Assembly (NCBI RefSeq): GCF_900215155.1
Contig: NZ_LT907980.1
Span: 682,001 to 746,000, forward strand
DNA length: 64,000 bases
Origin: Marinobacter sp. LV10R510-11A
GTDB taxonomy: Bacteria; Pseudomonadota; Gammaproteobacteria; Pseudomonadales; Oleiphilaceae
Direction of reading: 5' to 3'
Positions 60,865 to 64,000 of the stretch are shown here, in pieces. The notes under the pieces are model-generated. The model did no database searches, was not told the DNA's origin, and saw only the letters and a program-made list of their open reading frames with translations. The position numbers and the translations under genes are program-made. Numbering within the stretch: the first letter of the stretch is position 1; the number at the start of each line of letters is the position of its first letter.

Positions 60865-63501
60865 TTACAGCGCCTTTTTTACTGTCTCAAGATGCGCCGC
60901 TATTTCTTCATTGCCTGGCTCAAGTGCAAAGGCCTTTTCTATGGCGGTTTTGGCTTCTGCGTGCTTGCCGGTCAGGTGAAGAATCCAGCCGTAGGTATCC
61001 AGAACGGCCGCGCTATTGGGGGCCAATTCGCTTGCTTGCTCGGCGAGCTGTATTGCTCGCTCTGAGTTCTCTTCGCGAAGTATCCAGGCTAGGTTGTTCA
61101 TTGCTGCAACGTTAGTGGGCTGCCGTGTAAGAACTTGTTCATAGTGGCTTGTTGCAGCTGTTTCCTGGTTGTTCATCATCAGCCATTCGGCTCTCGCCAA
61201 GTGTGCTGCAAGATTTTGTGGTGTTTCGTTTAGCCAACTTTCTGTGAGGCCGTCAAGTGAGCTTGGGGCTTCCTCTTTAGCCAGCCCGACAAGGGCGGGC
61301 ATCAGTTGTATATCTTTGGTGTCTTTCCATCTTTCAGAAAGGTATTCGTAGGCGGCTTCTGACCCTTGCTGTTGTGTGAGCAACTTTGCTCGGGTAAGCA
61401 TGGTTGCTGTCACTTCGCCATGGGTTTCCTCTACTGCATCCAGAGCCGAGAAGGCGTCGTCGATCTTGCCTTCCATCTGGGCGATTCTTATCGGTAACAA
61501 TGCGAGCGCGAGGTTTTCGGGTTCAAGTGCTATGGCTTCGGCGGCTCTGGCCCGGGCCTCGCCCCATTCTTTGTTGTTCACGGCCATCTGAGCTTCGGCC
61601 AACAGCAGTTGCCCATATGCGCGTTTTGAGGCTGCTGATTCAGAGTCTTTCAATTGAGCGAGGGTAGATCGTGCCTGTTGCAGTTCGCCTTGGCTGATGT
61701 CTATCAGCGCCGTAAGCGTGTCGGCGTTGCGCTTCAACTCCGGGTGGGCTTTGGCCACATCAGTTAGCCAGGTTTTGGCTTCGGCTGCTGAGTGATCTAG
61801 CGTATAGATTTGGCCAGCCTGCTGAAGCGGGCGTATCGCGTCTGGGGTTATTGTGGCGGCATCTACCAGCAACTCAATGGCCTTTTCGCGCTGGCCAGAT
61901 TGGGCATAGAGACTGGCAAGTGCAACCTTTGGAGCTTGTAGCTCGGGGCTTTCCTTAACAAGCTTCTCAAGCCGTGCTGTGGCTTCATCCGGGTTCCCTA
62001 GCTGGGTATCTGCAAGGCTTGCCAGCAACACGGCCCGGGGATGATTACCATAACCGTTGAGCAACGAGTCGCGAATTTCAGCAGCTTCCTGTTTCTCTCC
62101 CTGCTGCAGCAATACGTTAAGGTAGGTGCTGGTGGTGGCCCAATCTGCGGGGTTGGCGGTGAAGGCCATCCGAAGTTCCCCAAGTGCCTGTTCGGGCATG
62201 TTTTTTTGTAAGTAGTGTTTTGCAAGTGCGAGCCGGAACCGCACGCGTTCGGGGGCATTACTGATGGCTTTGCTGAGGCTGGCGATGCCGGCGTCTTCAT
62301 GGCTTGGCAGGCTAAGCGCCAGAATGCCGTGCATGGCCAAGAGTTCATTGTCGTTGGGGCGTGCTTCTATGGCGCGGCTTAGGGTTTTAAGGGCGGCTTC
62401 TCTGTCGCCTGTATCAATCTGGGCCATGGTGGCGGCCCGAATAAATTGTACGGGTGTTGTTTCTGGGTCTAGGTTTTCTGTGAGCAGCTGGGTGCCTTCC
62501 TCCAACTCGCCGGTGCCTGCATAAATCGCTCCTAGCATTAACGCAACTTTTTCGTTTTCCGGGTCTAGTTTAAGGATGTCTCGAAGGATGGCTTTTGCTT
62601 CGTCGAAATTGCCGTCTTTCAGGGCAGCAACTGCGGCCGCAGCTTGTTCCTGTGAGCCTGTGTTTTGGTTCTCTGCCAATATTTGGTTATAAATCTGGGC
62701 CTCGGTAATTTGGCCTTGTTCTGTAAGTACTCGGGAGAGGGTGGTCAGCACGTTGCGGCGTATGGGCAGGAACATATCCGATGTTGGGAGTACGCCCACG
62801 GCATCTGTGAGCGTGGCGGATGCTTGTTCCAGTTGATTCATGCGGTACTGAGCCAGCCCTTTCCAGTACAGGACTTCCGGTGCTTTTGCGTTTTTATCTA
62901 ACCATGCGCTGGCAGTGTTTATGGCCTGTGTGTTTTGGCCAAGATTGATTTGCGCTTGCAGGGTTCCGGTGATCACTTCTGTATTTGCAGGGTTGCTGGG
63001 GGCGAGGTTGTTGTATGCGGCCAGCGCCTTGGCGGCTTCTCCAGACTTCCGCATTGCTTCAGCACGTATTAAAGCTGCTTCCAGCTTACCTTCTGGGGTG
63101 CTTGGTGTTGTTAGCGCAAGGGTTTCTGTGGCTGATAGGTGCTTGCCTTGTTCTACGTAGGCCCGGGCAAGGGTGAGAGCCACGGCATCAGGCTGTTCTT
63201 GCAACCAAGGTTCGAGCAGCTCTGAGGCGTGTTTGGCGGCGCCTACGTGCAGGTACAGATCGGCCAAGCGCACTATGTGCTCTACGTTACTGGGGTCTTT
63301 CTGGATGGCGTTTTTGACTTCAAGCAGGGCGGAGCGAAATTGGCCCTGCTCTGAGTAAGTCTCTGCTCGGCTAATGTGAGACAGAGCTTCTGATGAATCT
63401 GGGCCATTGTTACAGCCGGTGAGTAGTGGGGCTGTAAGCAGTAGGCTGCCTGCAAGCATCAGCCCGGGAAGTGACTTAACGATTGTTTGTCTTTTTATCA
63501 T
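60865..63501 (-). CDS. prsT: XrtA/PEP-CTERM system TPR-repeat lipoprotein PrsT
   Basis: 878 residues from ATG 63501, with AAGGAG 10 bases upstream; an in-frame start at 63534 is less likely. The signal sequence ends in the lipobox LLTGC, so it is a lipoprotein. The rest is a near-continuous TPR solenoid: SHISRAETYSEQGQFRSALL, YVEQGKHLSATETLAL, NPANTEVITGTLQAQINLGQ, and many more up to LAWILREENSERAIQLAEQA and LHLTGKHAEAKTAIEKAFAL. It follows prsR and precedes the PEP-CTERM gene on the same strand. It is a defining gene of exosortase A loci and probably scaffolds EPS or protein sorting in the periplasm. Confidence 0.92.
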   Translation of the reverse strand: MIKRQTIVKSLPGLMLAGSLLLTAPLLTGCNNGPDSSEALSHISRAETYSEQGQFRSALLEVKNAIQKDPSNVEHIVRLADLYLHVGAAKHASELLEPWLQEQPDAVALTLARAYVEQGKHLSATETLALTTPSTPEGKLEAALIRAEAMRKSGEAAKALAAYNNLAPSNPANTEVITGTLQAQINLGQNTQAINTASAWLDKNAKAPEVLYWKGLAQYRMNQLEQASATLTDAVGVLPTSDMFLPIRRNVLTTLSRVLTEQGQITEAQIYNQILAENQNTGSQEQAAAAVAALKDGNFDEAKAILRDILKLDPENEKVALMLGAIYAGTGELEEGTQLLTENLDPETTPVQFIRAATMAQIDTGDREAALKTLSRAIEARPNDNELLAMHGILALSLPSHEDAGIASLSKAISNAPERVRFRLALAKHYLQKNMPEQALGELRMAFTANPADWATTSTYLNVLLQQGEKQEAAEIRDSLLNGYGNHPRAVLLASLADTQLGNPDEATARLEKLVKESPELQAPKVALASLYAQSGQREKAIELLVDAATITPDAIRPLQQAGQIYTLDHSAAEAKTWLTDVAKAHPELKRNADTLTALIDISQGELQQARSTLAQLKDSESAASKRAYGQLLLAEAQMAVNNKEWGEARARAAEAIALEPENLALALLPIRIAQMEGKIDDAFSALDAVEETHGEVTATMLTRAKLLTQQQGSEAAYEYLSERWKDTKDIQLMPALVGLAKEEAPSSLDGLTESWLNETPQNLAAHLARAEWLMMNNQETAATSHYEQVLTRQPTNVAAMNNLAWILREENSERAIQLAEQASELAPNSAAVLDTYGWILHLTGKHAEAKTAIEKAFALEPGNEEIAAHLETVKKAL

Positions 63502-63552
63502 GTAAACCCTGCTCCTTGAGTCGTTCGCTACCATCGCATGCTGGAAAGTTAC

Positions 63553-64000
63553 TCAGACTTCCGAAGCCGCTGCCGCAGTGTCGATTTTATATTTGTCGGT
63601 GAGATTATAGAGAGTGGGGCGGGTGACGCCCAAAAGTCGGGAGGCCTGGGTCATATTGTAGCCGCTGGTTTTAAGAGCCTGGATGATGGCCTTACTTTCA
63701 GCCTGTTCGCGCACCTGGCGAAGGTTTAAGTGGCTTACCTCGGGCTGCTCGCACGCAGGTAGCGCCAGGTCTTCGCTGGTTATGCGCTTACCATCCGCCA
63801 TGATGGTGGCCCGCTTCACCTTGTTGATCATCTCTCGCACGTTGCCTGGCCACGAGTAGCTGTTGATGGCGTTTACGGCGTCGTCGGCGAACGTGAGGTT
63901 TTGCCTGTCCATTTGTTTGCCAAGGGATTTCAACAAGGATTGGGCAATCACCAACGCGTCGCCGTCCCGTTCTCTTACGGCCGGGACGTCGAGGGTTATT
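63553..64000 (-). CDS. prsR: PEP-CTERM-box response regulator PrsR, C-terminal part (5' end outside window)
   Basis: The frame is open to the window edge; 148 codons are visible, without the receiver domain and most of the AAA domain. It starts LDVPAVRERDGD, the conserved strand and LRER segment of sigma-54 activators, then SYSWPGNVREMINKVKRATI. The C-terminal Fis-type helix-turn-helix is KAIIQALKTSGYNMTQASRL with LGVTRPTLYNLTDKYKI. Lying next to prsT on the same strand, it matches the PrsR regulator of exosortase loci. The two sigma-54 promoters on PEP-CTERM genes nearby are its likely targets. Confidence 0.92.
   Translation of the reverse strand, partial: ITLDVPAVRERDGDALVIAQSLLKSLGKQMDRQNLTFADDAVNAINSYSWPGNVREMINKVKRATIMADGKRITSEDLALPACEQPEVSHLNLRQVREQAESKAIIQALKTSGYNMTQASRLLGVTRPTLYNLTDKYKIDTAAAASEV

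Noticed and set aside
1..64000. tRNA, rRNA genes or CRISPR arrays
   Set aside because: No cloverleaf-like intergenic segments, rRNA-like stretches or regularly spaced short repeats were seen on reading through the window.

Overview
The window looks like the chromosome of a marine-type gammaproteobacterium. The GntR-prpB-prpC-acnD-prpF-prpD order, the OpgG/OpgH pair and a complete exosortase A (XrtA/PEP-CTERM) locus all fit Marinobacter or a close relative. This assignment is inference from gene content, not from a database match. I saw no rRNA, tRNA or CRISPR array.

Layout. (1) 1-8.7 kb: the end of a methyltransferase gene, an ATGA-coupled LPG-synthase-type membrane protein, a convergent RibD-type reductase, galU, a POTRA-less TpsB-like outer-membrane barrel, and opgG - small ORF - opgH for osmoregulated periplasmic glucans. 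(2) 8.7-17 kb: the 2-methylcitrate cycle (propionate catabolism) operon behind a GntR regulator, with several ATTGTYGACAAT-type operator palindromes. (3) 17.1-39.8 kb: the XrtA-type exopolysaccharide locus. Leftward it has a deacetylase, an ExeA-like ATPase and an orphan MbcA/Xre antitoxin-like gene. Rightward it has a priming sugar transferase, Wza-like export lipoprotein, chain-length protein, a BY-kinase-like protein with a destroyed P-loop, a TIGR03016-type outer-membrane protein, second deacetylase, carbamoyltransferase, two GNAT/FemAB proteins, a GT2-GT4 fusion, an amidotransferase, a GT4, an O-antigen-ligase-like protein and a flippase. Most genes are coupled by ATGA-type overlaps.

(4) 37.6-54.2 kb: a more AT-rich, scarred accessory zone. 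It holds a decayed GT4 gene, a second GT4 gene split by an IS3-family element (with an A_AAA_AAG frameshift site), IS66-like and IS3-like remnants, a secreted jelly-roll protein, and a leftward glycan gene block (GT2, PaaK/CapK-like ligase, asparagine-synthetase-like protein, hexapeptide acyltransferase, RIFT-barrel lyase-like protein). Two paralogous APH-fold kinases, about 9 kb apart and in the same orientation, bracket this block. (5) 54.2-64 kb: the protein-sorting half. It has two PEP-CTERM proteins, each behind a GG-N10-GC sigma-54 promoter, the exosortase-associated acyltransferase, a VAO-type flavoprotein, XrtA with a fused EpsI domain, the TPR lipoprotein PrsT and the end of the sigma-54 activator PrsR.

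How it works together (family knowledge plus context): GalU supplies UDP-glucose. The EPS genes build, modify and export a surface polysaccharide. XrtA processes PEP-CTERM proteins that go to the surface with it, and PrsR with RpoN probably switches on the PEP-CTERM genes. The most unusual points are the kinase-bracketed glycan island, a 38-codon leader ORF whose 5' region is a copy of the xrtA leader, the dead P-loop in the EPS autokinase homologue, and the GT2-GT4 fusion.
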